A DNA stretch of 64,000 bases from Macrobrachium rosenbergii. Taxonomy: Eukaryota; Arthropoda; Malacostraca; Decapoda; Palaemonidae. Shown piece after piece: positions 1 to 59,976 of the stretch; positions within the stretch are counted from its first letter, which is position 1; the number at the start of each line of letters is the position of its first letter. The position numbers and the translations under genes are program-made. Under the pieces are notes generated by a model. That model was not told the DNA's origin, ran no database searches, and was given only the letters and a program-made list of their open reading frames with translations. Location of the stretch: the NCBI RefSeq assembly GCF_040412425.1, contig NC_089784.1, positions 38,247,570 to 38,311,569 of the forward strand, in the 5' to 3' direction.

Positions 1-472
1 GTTGTCTAAGGTAATAATGTGAGACCTATATATTTTCTAGCCACTGTTGTCTCGGGTGAGGTTTTGAGGTCAATGCCCTTCGTCCAGAAAGATTTTAAAG
101 GTTCAAGATGATGAACACCGAGTACAATGTCTTAGAAGAAGTAAAAATAATATTTCGTTAGTCAAACGATCTGAATAATTGCACTTCATTTTATTACCTT
201 AGATAAGATACCGTTCCTGAATAAATTAAACTACAAACCCTTCAGTCACATGAAATAAGATTGCCTCCCTAATAAACATTCACTAAATTAATATCTATCA
301 AAAAATATTACTGCAGAAATAAGGATAAGTACTTTGTAAACTGGAGTGGCAAATATATATAAAACTTAAAATATAAAACAAAAGACAAACAGACAGAAAG
401 AAAAATATTGAAAGACTGGTTGGTAGCTCCTAAATACTTAATACTCATAACCCAATATATCGTTAGCCATAC

Positions 473-49183
<48,711 letters not shown>

Positions 49184-49760
49184 CTGCGACAGACGAAAGA
49201 GAATTTCCTCAGTTACTGAGAGACTACAAATTTGAAATTATTTGACACGAAAATTAGACTCAAAATGAAAGATATAATGACGCAAAGAATTAACGTAAAT
49301 AAATGGAAAGGGATGATACGGAAAAACCAAATAAAATCGTGGAGGCATAATAGTGCACATTGAGTTAACTAATGGTTGTACCATCAAAGAATAATAATCA
49401 GAAAAGTACTGAAAGAATATTTCACACTAATTTGGAAAACACACTGAGTAAAGTGAAATCTGTGATATACGAAGCTGAAGAGGATGATGCAGTAAAATAT
49501 TTGAAGGATGAAGCACCGTAAATAGATACAGAAAAGGTAAGGTATATAACGTGTACTGCCATAAACAGATTCAAGAAATTGCTGCAACTTCTCAAGGGAA
49601 AAAAAATTATATCCGAGATGGCTATGTGATGTATTTGGTTTCTATGGCTGCCATCTGAAGAAGTCCAATGAATATGGATCCCCTTCTCTCCCACGACCTG
49701 CCTATCACAGCCTGCGAACCTTAATTCTTCTTGCCAGCTTTTATATGAAAACTCATGTTG

Positions 49761-50261
49761 TATTCTGCCGGAGGCGAATTAATCAGCAAATACATATATG
49801 GTTATTATGTGTTTATGCATATTATGCCAAGAGTGTCAAAGCTTAATAAACACACAAGGATTTTCATTAGAGTCGCTTGAAGTTCCATTATACCCCAAAT
49901 TAACGCGTTTGTAGGCTTACCTATCTATCTACCTACCGATCTGTTCAACATTGTAGTACCCCTGTCTGTAACTAATTCCCAGTTTAATACGAATTTTACC
50001 AACATTAACTAATTCCCAGTTTTATACGAATTTTGCCAGCAATCACTTACAAACAGGGTGTTAAAATGTTGAATGGATCAATAGGTAAATAGATGGGCAA
50101 GCCTACAAACGCGTTAATTAGGGTGTTATGAAACTTTAAGCGACTAATGAAAATACTTGTGTGTGTGTTAATTAAGCTTTGGCATTCTTGGTATAATATA
50201 GGCACTTAGAAATCTAATAACTATATATGCATTTGCGGAGTAATTCCTCTCCGGCAGAATA
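49761..50261. mobile_element. Foldback MITE with long inverted arms and TA duplication
   Basis: Two arms of about 218 bp (49763-49980 and 50043-50259) are inverted copies with many mismatches, starting TTCTGCCGGAG and ending CTCCGGCAGAA. TA lies at each outer edge. The loop holds two tandem copies of a 38-bp unit (TAACTAATTCCCAGTTT...). No coding sequence. The TA edge suggests a Tc1/mariner-type mobiliser. Confidence 0.82.
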
Positions 50262-50377
50262 AAGGGGTAATGTGAGTGAAAAAATGGAACAAGGAGTTTT
50301 ACAGAATATAACATACGTGTTTAATCAATTCTAGTTAGGAAAAATTATATTTATTTTAATTTAGGACGTTAGTATTC
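50262..50377 (+). repeat. Old dispersed repeat (left part), interrupted by BEL/Pao
   Basis: Contains GTGAAAAAATGGA and TTTAATTTAGGACGTTAGTA, which recur inverted at 62515-62640. It continues at 58046 beyond the retrotransposon. Confidence 0.75.
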
Positions 50378-51250
50378 ATCGTCAAAATCTTCTGAAGGGA
50401 TTTTGCCGCCGAAACCTCCTATCTAGTCGTTTTAGATATCAGTAGAATTAACGAACACAGTAATTGTGTGTCAAGAAATGACGACGTGGAAGTTACGTGA
50501 TGGTTCTGATTTGGAAAAGGCTAGTACTATTTCATTTGTTGCATGTCCTTTATTCTTGAAAAGTGCACTGTACGTTGCACCTTTAGTTATCTAGAGTTTT
50601 GGAACAAAGGAACTTACTCGTAGTAATGTAATTGTAAATTTGAAACTTCTGAAAAGAATGCTCTTGGCCATATCACAGCATCCCCTTTTTCACTCATCAT
50701 CTAGCACGCTTACAAGTTAGGTGTTTTGTGTGTCTTTCCCGGGCAACCGGCCATTTGCCAGATCATTCTAGAAGCATTAGGTAATTGTACCATTGTTTAA
50801 TCCAACTTGATCAACGCCGATCTTTGCTTTGCGTTGATGTGATCACGTCAAGTAGTAACACTACAATCGTAGGCTCGATCAAATTGCGATTTTAGTGATC
50901 TGTAACAGAAATGAGGTAACTTTTTTGAATTTTGATTGCCGATTCCCACGTGTTCTATAAATTCTTTCCTTGTTCACTGTCAGTGGGTTTTGGTTATGAA
51001 CCCAGCTAAATCTTGCTTTAACGTAACGTTGTAAATTTGCGGTTAGTTTGTAGTAACATTAGTTCAATAGCTGTGGTGTTTTTCTGGATTATAGTATATT
51101 TTTGTAGTAAAACCTTTAAAAATGTACTCGTGTTTGTGTAGCCACTACCTGTAGTGCTGGTTTGGAGTCAGAGCCTCTTAGAATGTGTATTAGGTCCAGA
51201 GCAGTGGGCAAGAGCCAGTAAACTGAGTTATCCTCAAGAAATTCTCAACA
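50378..51250 (+). repeat. 5' LTR of BEL/Pao element
   Basis: About 873 bp, matching 57175-58045 along its whole length with scattered substitutions and small indels. The 3' edge ends CAACA just before the primer-binding site. Confidence 0.88.
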
Positions 51251-51491
51251 TTTGGTCCCTCAACGGCGGATACACAGACGATGAACCAGGCGCACGTGGT
51301 AGGCTATACCATTCTGGGTAGCATTATAGTAATGCGGAATTTTGGACACGTATGATTCCATTGTTTTATTGGGTAACGATCTGGCAGTGGTCGGGCCCAC
51401 AGCCGTCGAACGCTGGTAATCTGCGTGTAATCGTTTTAACATAATCACAGAGATTTGAAATGCCCAAGTGCTTAACTAGTAACTAGTGAAA

Positions 51492-52600
51492 ATGGTGGCT
51501 AAAGTAGCAGCCCTTATAACTCTCCTCGGACATTATGTAAGAGTCCAACTGGGAACTGTTATGGACTACCTGTAGAGACCTATCAGGATCTCATTAAGAA
51601 GATCGATCAAGATCATGAAGAACTTAGCAATATTTTTAGGTCTGGTGTCAAGTTAGAGGACGAACTTACCAAAATTTTTAGGTCTGGTGTCAAGTTAGAG
51701 GATGTCTCTAATGAAGACTTGTGCAATGCACTCAGCGAGGCTGGAGCTGCTAAAAGCACCCTTCAGGCGAGACACTCACAGCTTTCCCAAACTTATCAAC
51801 CATCTCAAGGGAAATTAAGGGAGATCAAATTACCTGTCTTTAAAGGGGATATGAGCAAATACGCAACCTTCAAACAGCCTTTCAGTGTCTATGTGCACAA
51901 CCGTTCAGAGCTAAATCAGATCACCAAGTTCACACACCTACTTAGTGTGCTAAAAGAAGAGTCACTTAGATTGATAAAGTCGCTGAGCATCACCGAAGAG
52001 AACTGTGATTTAGTGATCTGTTTGCTAGACAAGTTATATGGAAACTCACAACAGATGTTAGCTCTGTTATTCAATCTCCTCAGGGATTTGCTTATCTCTA
52101 CCTTTGAGCATGAAAGCATCAGAAATTTCCAAATCGAACTTGATATTGTATTGGAGCAAATTGACAAACTTAGTCCCATGTTAGGCGGGGAAGGGACAGT
52201 ACAGTACTTAATGTAGAGAACAAGAAACTTGTTGCAGGGGGAGTCTATACGTAAGTTGTAAACTTTTTGCGTAAGTCAGATTATTCAGTAAACAAGTTGT
52301 ATGACGCTCTAGACTTTCACATTTGTACTTTGAGCGACATTGTGATTATGACACCATCATCAAACTCCTCAAAGCCTAAGATCGAACAACCATCGGCTAC
52401 TGCGTGTGTCAACTCTTGCCCCTTTTGCAACAATAGGCATTCCGCGTATGATTTGTCAGTGTAAATGACCATAAGGATCTTAATGCAAAACCAACACTGT
52501 TTCAACTGCCTTGTGAAAGGACACTGTAGTCATGAGTGCTGTAGTAACCAAAATTGCAAAAGTTGTGGAGGACGTCACCATACCCTCATATGTTCTAATA
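51492..52600 (+). pseudogene. BEL/Pao gag remnant
   Basis: From an ATG at 51492, broken early by stops, then open from about 51590. REIKLPVFKGDMSKYATFK is the typical start of the BEL/Pao gag domain (F.GD...W..F). An in-frame 42-bp duplication lies at 51620-51703. Downstream, zinc-knuckle-like CPFCNNRHSAYD (about 52420) and a second cysteine cluster (CFNCL..GH-like, 52495-52590) remain, interrupted by stops. Confidence 0.8.
51620..51703 (+). repeat. In-frame 42-bp tandem duplication in BEL/Pao gag
   Basis: Two copies of GAACTTA...ATTTTTAGGTCTGGTGTCA, i.e. 14 codons repeated. Confidence 0.92.
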
Positions 52601-52663
52601 ATGTAGTCTAATCAAAACCTTAACGTAGCTTCAACTAATAACACCGTTCCTAGATCCAGCATT

Positions 52664-53160
52664 GTGTCTAAAGCCACCACTCAGACTCAGAACCAGCAAA
52701 AAGAGAGCCCAAAGAGAAAGCTTAATGTAAATGATCAATGTGACAAATCAGACGAGAAGCTGTCTGTTAATCCCAGACTATTGAATTCACATAGTAGCAT
52801 GGACTTGCCACCTACTTTATTGCGGACTGCTTCAGCTACCACTTGCGGTAATAACAATAAGGAATGTGTGACCCAAGTATTTTTCAACACCAGAAGCCAA
52901 AGGAGCTTTATTAGTAGCCGTATGGCCACTGAACTGAACCTTCCCATCATCAAAAAGGTTTCAATGTATGTTGCACCCTTTGCAAGTGACATGATTAATG
53001 GAGAGTTTAATTTAGTAGCATGCCAGGTGAGAATAGGCCAATGAGTCCTGAGGTTACAGTTGTTAGTTCATGATAAAGTAAACACACCCATTCACAACGT
53101 CAGGCTGATGAATATAAGAGAGCATTTGCAACAGAAGGGTTACACATTTGATTAGGTTGA
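52664..53160 (+). pseudogene. BEL/Pao aspartic protease remnant
   Basis: VFFNTRSQRSFISSRMATEL corresponds to the retropepsin 'LLD.GS..SFI....A..L' segment of BEL/Pao pol. The catalytic Asp position reads Asn (FNTRS), so it would be inactive even without the stop at 53042. Confidence 0.75.
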
Positions 53161-53218
53161 AAGTGACACACTCAAAAATGTAGAGATTTTAATTGGAGTT
53201 AATTATTTCAATCATTTT

Positions 53219-54530
53219 GTGTATGACTTACAGAGATGTAATGGTATTAGCTTATTTGTAACACTTAATGGAGTATCCCTTTATAGGAGGCTCCCGGGAT
53301 GGGCTAGACAGGGCGCTGACACGTCTGTCGTAAGAACATTACGTGTGTGTAGAATTCAAGAGACCAAGAGTGACGGTGATGAGCAGTGGCGATTAGATAC
53401 CCAGGCATTCAACCCAATGGGCAATTTACTGTTGCACACCATGCCATGATGCAGCATATTGTGAGCAGCATTAAACAAACCTCGCGGGGTTACCAGGTAA
53501 GTTTGCCGTTCCATGATTGCGAGAGACCGACTATCAATTATAGGTTTGCAGTTGCTCACTTGAAATTGTTAGAAGCTCATTTCAATCATGATCCCGTGTA
53601 TCATCAACAATATTCCAAAGTGATCCCAATGTACGTAGATACCGGGTTCATTCGAAAAGTAACAAGCCCAGCCATCGAGGGCTGTTATATAACTCACTTT
53701 GGGGTATTTAGGGAAAGCGCAACTACACCACTCCGAGTATTGTTTCATGCTTCTTCAAAGCAAAGTGGTGGGCAGTCACTTATTGAGTGCCTGTATGCTG
53801 GCCCTAACTTAGTAGGAGTGTTATTTGATTTGTTGTTAAGATTCAGATCCAAGCCTTATGCTGTAACAGCCAATATTTCTAAGGCGTTTCACCACATTAT
53901 TTTAGACCCCAAAGATGTCAAATATGCTCATTGTCTGTGACCAGAAAATTCATCCAAGATTGGCACCTTTGGGTTCAAAGTGGTCGTATTTGGCGTAACC
54001 TCGAGCCCCTACCTCTTGCAGCAAGTCTTACAAACTCATCTGCAAAAGAAGGGTAGAGATGAGCTCTTAAAGCACTTTTATGTTGACAATTTCATTAAAG
54101 CCTATGATTCTGTAGAGAACATGATTGAAGATTCAGTCCAAGTCAAAGCAACTTTGGAACACGCTCACATGCTGCTCAGGGGATGGGCTAGTAACAATGT
54201 GCAATTTGATTCTGAAGTTCATGCTGAAGAGCCAGTAGAAATTCCAATTCCTGGAATGATTTGGAACCATGAATCCAACACTTTGTCACTCAAACCATTC
54301 AAGGGGAAGGGAGTGATAAATGATAAATGGGTACCCACCAAGCGAAAGATCCTGTCCTCAGTTATGTCCAACTTTGACCCTTTGGGTCTTGTATCTCCAA
54401 TTTTTGTCAAAACTAAAACCTTTTTGCAAGTTCTGTGGAATGAAAAAGTGGGTTGGGACGATGTGCTAACCCTTGAGAGAGCAGCAGAAGCAAGAGAAAT
54501 GCTTGCTGATTTTCTAGAGATAGATTAAAA
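53219..54530 (+). pseudogene. BEL/Pao reverse transcriptase remnant
   Basis: Contains VLFHASSKQSGGQSL, ANISKAFHHIILDPKD (Asp of motif A replaced by Asn) and, after a stop at 53938, FGVTSSPYLLQQVL and the catalytic box FYVDNFIKAYDS (YVDD changed to YVDN). FDPLGLVSPI is the diagnostic BEL/Pao connection motif. Both catalytic changes and the stops show decay. Confidence 0.88.
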
Positions 54531-54926
54531 TTCAAAAGGGGAATAGTTTCAGAGAATTCAGAATTACATGTTTTTTGTGATGCTTTCATGAAAGCCTATG
54601 GCGGAGTAGCTTATGCTAGAAACATCAATAGGGAGACCTATCTCTTAACTGCCAAATTGAGAATTGCCCCTCGTAAGAAACATACACTAATGATCCCACG
54701 ATTAGAGCTAATGGCCTTAATCGTCAGGGCCAGATCAGCCAAGTATCTCAGCCAAATCTTTAAATTTATGGGTAGATGTCAAGCAATTGCATGGGCAATC
54801 CTTGTGGGCAAGAGGCCCAGCCATGTTGCATGTCTCAGGTCCCCTAGCAGCAACTGATGACTTCCAAGATGATGCATCTTTGTCGATAGTACTGTCTGCA
54901 CTACAAGAGTTGCAGAAGGAACTTCA
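54531..54926 (+). pseudogene. BEL/Pao RNase H remnant
   Basis: After a frame change: LHVFCDAFMKAYGGVAYARN (RNase H start) and LMIPRLELMALIVRARSAKY (the 'IPRLEL.AA..G.RL' motif). The remainder degenerates up to the SINE insertion. Confidence 0.82.
54914..54926 (+). repeat. Target-site duplication of family A SINE (left)
   Basis: AGAAGGAACTTCA, repeated exactly at 55200-55212. Removing the SINE and one copy restores continuity of the BEL/Pao coding sense. Confidence 0.88.
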
Positions 54927-55199
54927 AGGTTCCTCGTTGGGTGAGTGAGTTCCGTTCTCAGCTAGCACTCTGCTGGCCACGAGTTTGAATCTCCGACCGA
55001 CCAATGAGGAATAAGAGGAATTTATTTCTGGTGATAGAAATTCATTTCTCACTATAATGTAGTTCGGATTCCACAATAAGCTGTAGGTCCCATTGCTAGG
55101 TAACCAACTGGTTCTTAGCCACGTAAAATAAATCTAATCCTTTGGGCCAGCCCTAGGAGAGCTGTTAATCAGCTCAGTGGTCTGGTTAAACTAAGATTT
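54927..55199 (+). mobile_element. tRNA-headed SINE, family A, inserted in BEL/Pao pol
   Basis: Flanked by a 13-bp duplication AGAAGGAACTTCA (54914-54926 and 55200-55212). The head has a tRNA-like promoter (GAGTTTGAATCTCC as box B). The body shares GGAATTTATTTCTGGTGA, TTCGGATTCCACAATAAGCT and CTTAGCCACGTAAAAT with the copies at 6031 and 35032. The end is GTGGTCTGGTTAAACTAAG. Confidence 0.9.
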
Positions 55200-55212
55200 A
55201 GAAGGAACTTCA

Positions 55213-56900
55213 GCCAGCACCTCCTGCTCCATTACTTCACTTTTGGGAGAGTATATCCAAGCACAGCTCTCTTTGCAATATAATGCAACACGTTTGTAAA
55301 TTCCTGAAGATTAGAGATAATCCATTAATTAAGCTAGCTTATGTACAACAATGCCATCATTGGCCCACTTTGTGTAAATATCTGGAGGAAGGTGGAGAAG
55401 CTTCTCATGAAATAGTTAATTTTACCAGACAGTTAAATTTAGTTTTAATTAATAATGCAGTATACTCTAGATATCATTTGAAGAACGCTTGTAGTTCAAA
55501 GAATGACTTGATCCTGTTGCCCCTTAAGGGAAAACTAATAACATTATATCTCAAACATATCCACAAAATTCATCTACGCTGTGGCACCAATACAGTTATC
55601 TCAATTTTCAGACAAGAGTGTTGGACATCAGCAGTGAGAGTGCTAGTTAAAAGAATCGTTAGTAGACGTGTAGCATGTAAGCAGACGCTCAGAGCCCCAT
55701 TATCGCAGCCTCCCAACCCCAGCTACCAAGCCCTCGTGTCACTCTGATGACACCGTTTCACCACGTAGGACTTGATCATGCAGGTCCGATCAACATCCAG
55801 TGAGGTCATGCTTACATCCAACTAATTACGTGTCTCAGCATTTGTGCCCGTCTACCTGGATCTGGCGACAAACCTCAATGCTGACACCTTCATCATATGC
55901 CTTCATAGATTTGCTGCCTGTCATGGCATTCCAGCCTCAAGTCTGCAAATAACTTGTTAGCCGATCTCTGTGATGAATATGTGACTCAGTCTCACTTGAG
56001 AGAAAGAAGAATAAACAGGTACTACCAAACTCCATGTTTGCCTTGGAAGGGCGGAATGTTTGAGACTAATCGGGGTGACGAAGTGCGCCCTGGCAGTCTC
56101 ACTCAATAGAGCATTGTTCAACGAGGAACAGGCAAGAACACTAGTTAAAAGAGGCAGAGTGTGTCATCAACAACCGCCATCTTACTTACTGTGGTGATAC
56201 CCGCAAAGGTGAGGTCCTCAGTCTGCTGCATCTCCTACAAGGTAGGACCATCCATTTGCTGCCTCCCGCAGCCCTGAATGAAGGTATGCCTGATATTTTC
56301 ACAACTAAGAAGATTCAAGCTGAATACTTCAAGTTAGTTGACGCTCTATGTGCCTTTCGGTTACGCTGAAGCACCAAATATTGACTGGCTCTACACCAAC
56401 ATCATGATTTCGATCCTGGTGCGCCAACTCCACTCAGATGCAATGATGTTTTAGTGAAAAGGATCGCCCACCGTTATAAATTCTAGCCTCTTGGAAGAAT
56501 CATACAACTCTACCCTGGAGAGGATGATGTTGTTCGTTCTGCGAAAGTTCTGTGTGAAGGTGAGGAATGTCTCATGCCGATTGAACACATTATCATGTTA
56601 GAAGTGAATGACAGACATGAAGTCAGTAACTATGAACTCGTAGTGCACGACAGTGAACGTGTATGGACAATCACGAACTAACTGCGGGTGAATCAGAGAC
56701 AGTGGGCGATGATAATAGTGAAAGACAGAATACAGTGAATGTACCCAGAACCCAGGGTAGACCCAAAGGAAAGTGGCTTTGACCCAACGAGAGAAAATGG
56801 GACATTGGCTCTGAGAGGCAAACTAGTGTTTTTGAGAGATTGTATAAAAACATTTGTTCCTTGAGGAGAAACGAGATGGAACTGTAAGAAGGTCTAGGGA
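55213..56900 (+). pseudogene. BEL/Pao integrase remnant
   Basis: After the SINE the text resumes in sense. HIHKIHLRCGTNTVISIFRQ and WTSAVRVLVKRIV correspond to the zinc-binding H2C2-like domain. A degraded core follows (PFHHVGLDHAGPI near 55750). The C-terminal domain LGRIIQLYPGEDDVVRSAKV is near 56490-56560. Many stops. Confidence 0.82.
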
Positions 56901-56929
56901 TCCTTATAGTTATGATAGTCTGAAAGTTT

Positions 56930-57174
56930 GTGTGCTACCGAGAGAGAGGAGCACCATTGTGTGATTTATTCGTATTTCATTGTTTTTATGCAATGATGTA
57001 TTGTGTGATTGTAAGACACAGAATAGTGTCCATTATCCTGCTTGTGCTGCTACACAGCTGCAATTGTGTGGCATCCAATCGCATCTGGGCCATAAGTAAG
57101 AACCAAACGTTGTCTCCTCGAACATTATTCTCAACTTTTCTGACTTGGCCATCAGATCCCTCTGGCTGGGAGGA
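56930..57174 (+). other. Short open frame between pol and 3' LTR of BEL/Pao
   Basis: The frame opens at 56930 and carries one hydrophobic run (SIILLVLLHS) before entering the LTR. It resembles a signal or membrane segment. It is too short to identify and could be chance. Confidence 0.25.
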
Positions 57175-58045
57175 TGTCTACGAAATCTGCAGGGATTTTG
57201 CCGCCAAAACCTCTTACCTAGTCGCTTTAGATATCAGTAGAATTAGCGAATATAGTAATTGCGTCAAGAAATGACGACGTGGAAGTTACGTGATGGTTCT
57301 GATTGGGGAAAACGCTAGCACTATTTCATTTGTTGCATGTCCTTTAATCTTGAAAAGTGCACTGTATGTTGCACCTTTAGTTATCTAGAGTTTTGGAACT
57401 AAGGAACATACGTATAGTAATGTAACTGTAAATTTGAAATTTCTGAAAGGAACGCTCTTGGCCATGTGGCAGTGTCCCTTTTTTCACTCATCATCTAGCA
57501 CGCTTACAAGTTAGGTGTTTTGTGTGTCTGTCCCAGGCAACTGGCCATTCACCAGATCATTCTAGATGCATTAGGTGTGTATCCTTGTTTAATCCAACTT
57601 GATCAACGCCAATCTTTGCTTTGCGTTGATGTGTATCACATCAAGTAGTAACACTACAATCATAGGCTTGATCAAATTGAGATTTTAGTGATCTGTAACA
57701 GAAATGAGGTAACTTTTTGAATCTTGATTGCCGATTCCCACGTGTTCCATAAATTCTTTCCTTGTTCATTGTCAGTGCATTTTGGTTATGAACCCAGCTA
57801 AATCTTGCATTAACGTAACGTTGTTGTAAATTTGCGGTTAGTTTGTGGTAACATTAGTTCAATAGCTGTGGTGTTTTTCTGGGTTATAGTATATATTTGT
57901 AGTAAAACCTTTAAAAATGTACTCGTGTTTGTGTAGCAACTACCTGTAGTGCTGGTTTGGGGTCGGAGTCTCTTAGATTGTGTATTAGGTCCAGAATAGT
58001 GGGCAAGAGCCAGTAAACCGAGTTATCGTCGAGAAATTTTAGATG
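57175..58045 (+). repeat. 3' LTR of BEL/Pao element
   Basis: About 871 bp, beginning TGTCTACG after a purine tract and ending AGATG before GTATT. The divergence from the 5' LTR shows the insertion is not recent. Confidence 0.88.
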
Positions 58046-58123
58046 GTATTGTACATAAAAAGTTAACCATACCTTGCATGTAAAAGTGTTTTCACTTTAT
58101 ATATATGAACATATATATCTATA

Positions 58124-58192
<69 letters not shown>
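58046..58192 (+). repeat. Old dispersed repeat (right part) ending in (TA)n
   Basis: TACATAAAAAGTTAACCATACC matches the inverse of 62480-62515, then runs into an interrupted (TA)n array. Confidence 0.7.
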
Positions 58193-58195
<3 letters not shown>

Positions 58196-59241
58196 CATAT
58201 ATGGTGAACGAATCCATGTAAGATGGCCGACCATGCAAATTCTCTGTGCATTTTGGGCTTATGGGAGTGATGCGCCCAGCCACCGCCATCTTGTGAAAGT
58301 TGCCCTGGGGCGACCCTGGGCCAGTCCGGAGAAGCATGACCCAGGAGATATGTTACTCTGCTGCTAGAAGTCGTCTCAAGGGGATGTAAATTCCAGCTCT
58401 GCTTCACAGAGGCCACTATTTGCCTCGTGCCACATGGACACCAATTCTGGGACCCCAACTCATAAAGAAGTGATCATTTTGGATATCCAAGATAAGTCTA
58501 AATCATACACAGGAATTTGGTGGCCCATTTTCCTTCAACTATACTCTGTTTTCTTTACTTTTATCAAGAAACCTTCCCAAATTCCCCCATGGTCTCCCAC
58601 GTGTATCTCCCTCTCTCTGTCACTATACAGTATATCAAACCTTGGATCCCATACATTTCTACAACAAAGCCACGCACCGTTTGCATACTTAATTAATTTC
58701 CAGGTTAGGTAAAGGTAAAGCTCCTTTGACTGGCTGTGCCATTCTGTGCCCTACCTAATGTTTAGAGCAATCTTTGAGCATTCAGGCGTGATATTGCAGT
58801 GAATTGGGATAGCTCAATGGTATATAGTTAGGGCCTTAATTCATGCTCCTATAGTTAACCCGACACCTCTCTCTTTCAGAGGGATGCCTTTATCATGTGT
58901 GACTAAGAGAAATCTCAGCTCCCACTTTTGTTCGTTGCCTGGACCCTCCACATGCGACGGAACAGAGGAATTTCACCTTTTACAGCACCATCAAGTAATT
59001 ATATATTCTTCTTTATTGTTTACCCACGTGTGCCCATGGTTATAATTAATTTGTGAGCTATTGTTATTATTTGTTAAGTAAACAATGTTAATTTCTAACT
59101 GAGTATAATTACGCCTTTCGTAGATTAATGTAAAGTAATAGTTCATGTTTACATTCCCATTCTTTCCAGTCCTCTCATGTTTTGTATTCCTTGCAGCCAT
59201 TTTATAGCATTCTGTTGCATAGCCTTGGCTGGCCCAGAACA

Positions 59242-59258
59242 ATATATGTATATGTATG

Positions 59259-59324
<66 letters not shown>

Positions 59325-59387
59325 CATACATATATAAACATATGTATATATACGTGTGTGTATGTATATCTATAAATATAAATATAA

Positions 59388-59447
<60 letters not shown>

Positions 59448-59452
59448 GTATG
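59242..59452. repeat. (TA)n microsatellites
   Basis: Two TA arrays separated by TA-rich interrupted sequence. Confidence 0.95.
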
Positions 59453-59896
59453 TATATAAATAAATAAACTAAGAGCACAACAATCTGACACACGCAAACA
59501 CATACATGTATTTATTTTGTAAGAATATTTTCCTGTACGTGAAATGGTCTGCATATATAAAAATGTGTGCGCGCGCATCAGACTCCGTGCTCTTGTTGAA
59601 TAGGCGAATAGTAATCCTTCAATTATCCGGATTAATAGAGCCAAGGGCCCATCAGATGATGGTGAACTCAAGATAGGGCAAGTAAAAAATCTAGGGGTGT
59701 TCAAGGGCAACTCTGAACCCTTACCCACGTAACCTCGTCAATACCACATAACTGTAAACACTCAGTATGCTTGTAAACAACAACCATCACACTTTAAGCT
59801 GAAAACTTTATGCAAAAGGCAATTATCTACCTTTTCCCCATATTTGTAACAAAATATGCTGCATAAATACACTTTGAGAAAAACTGTAATCCCTTC

Positions 59897-59900
<4 letters not shown>

Positions 59901-59976
<76 letters not shown>
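59901..59976. repeat. (CT)n microsatellite
   Basis: Near-perfect CT array with one TTT interruption. Confidence 0.97.

Larger units (their letters stand above)
50378..58045 (+). mobile_element. BEL/Pao LTR retrotransposon (decayed, full length)
   Basis: An element of about 7.67 kb bounded by direct LTRs (50378-51250 and 57175-58045) and by a GTATT candidate duplication (50373-50377, 58046-58050). A primer-binding site TGGTCCCTCAACGGCGG follows the 5' LTR at 51252, and a purine tract (GCTGGGAGGA) precedes the 3' LTR. Inside, in order: gag, zinc knuckles, protease, RT, RNase H, integrase. That is the BEL/Pao order and sequence type. Many stops and frameshifts make it inactive. A SINE has inserted between RNase H and integrase. 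Confidence 0.9.

Noticed and set aside
58800..58860. tRNA-like GATAGCTCAATGG
   Set aside because: Resembles box A, but no convincing box B follows at the right distance.
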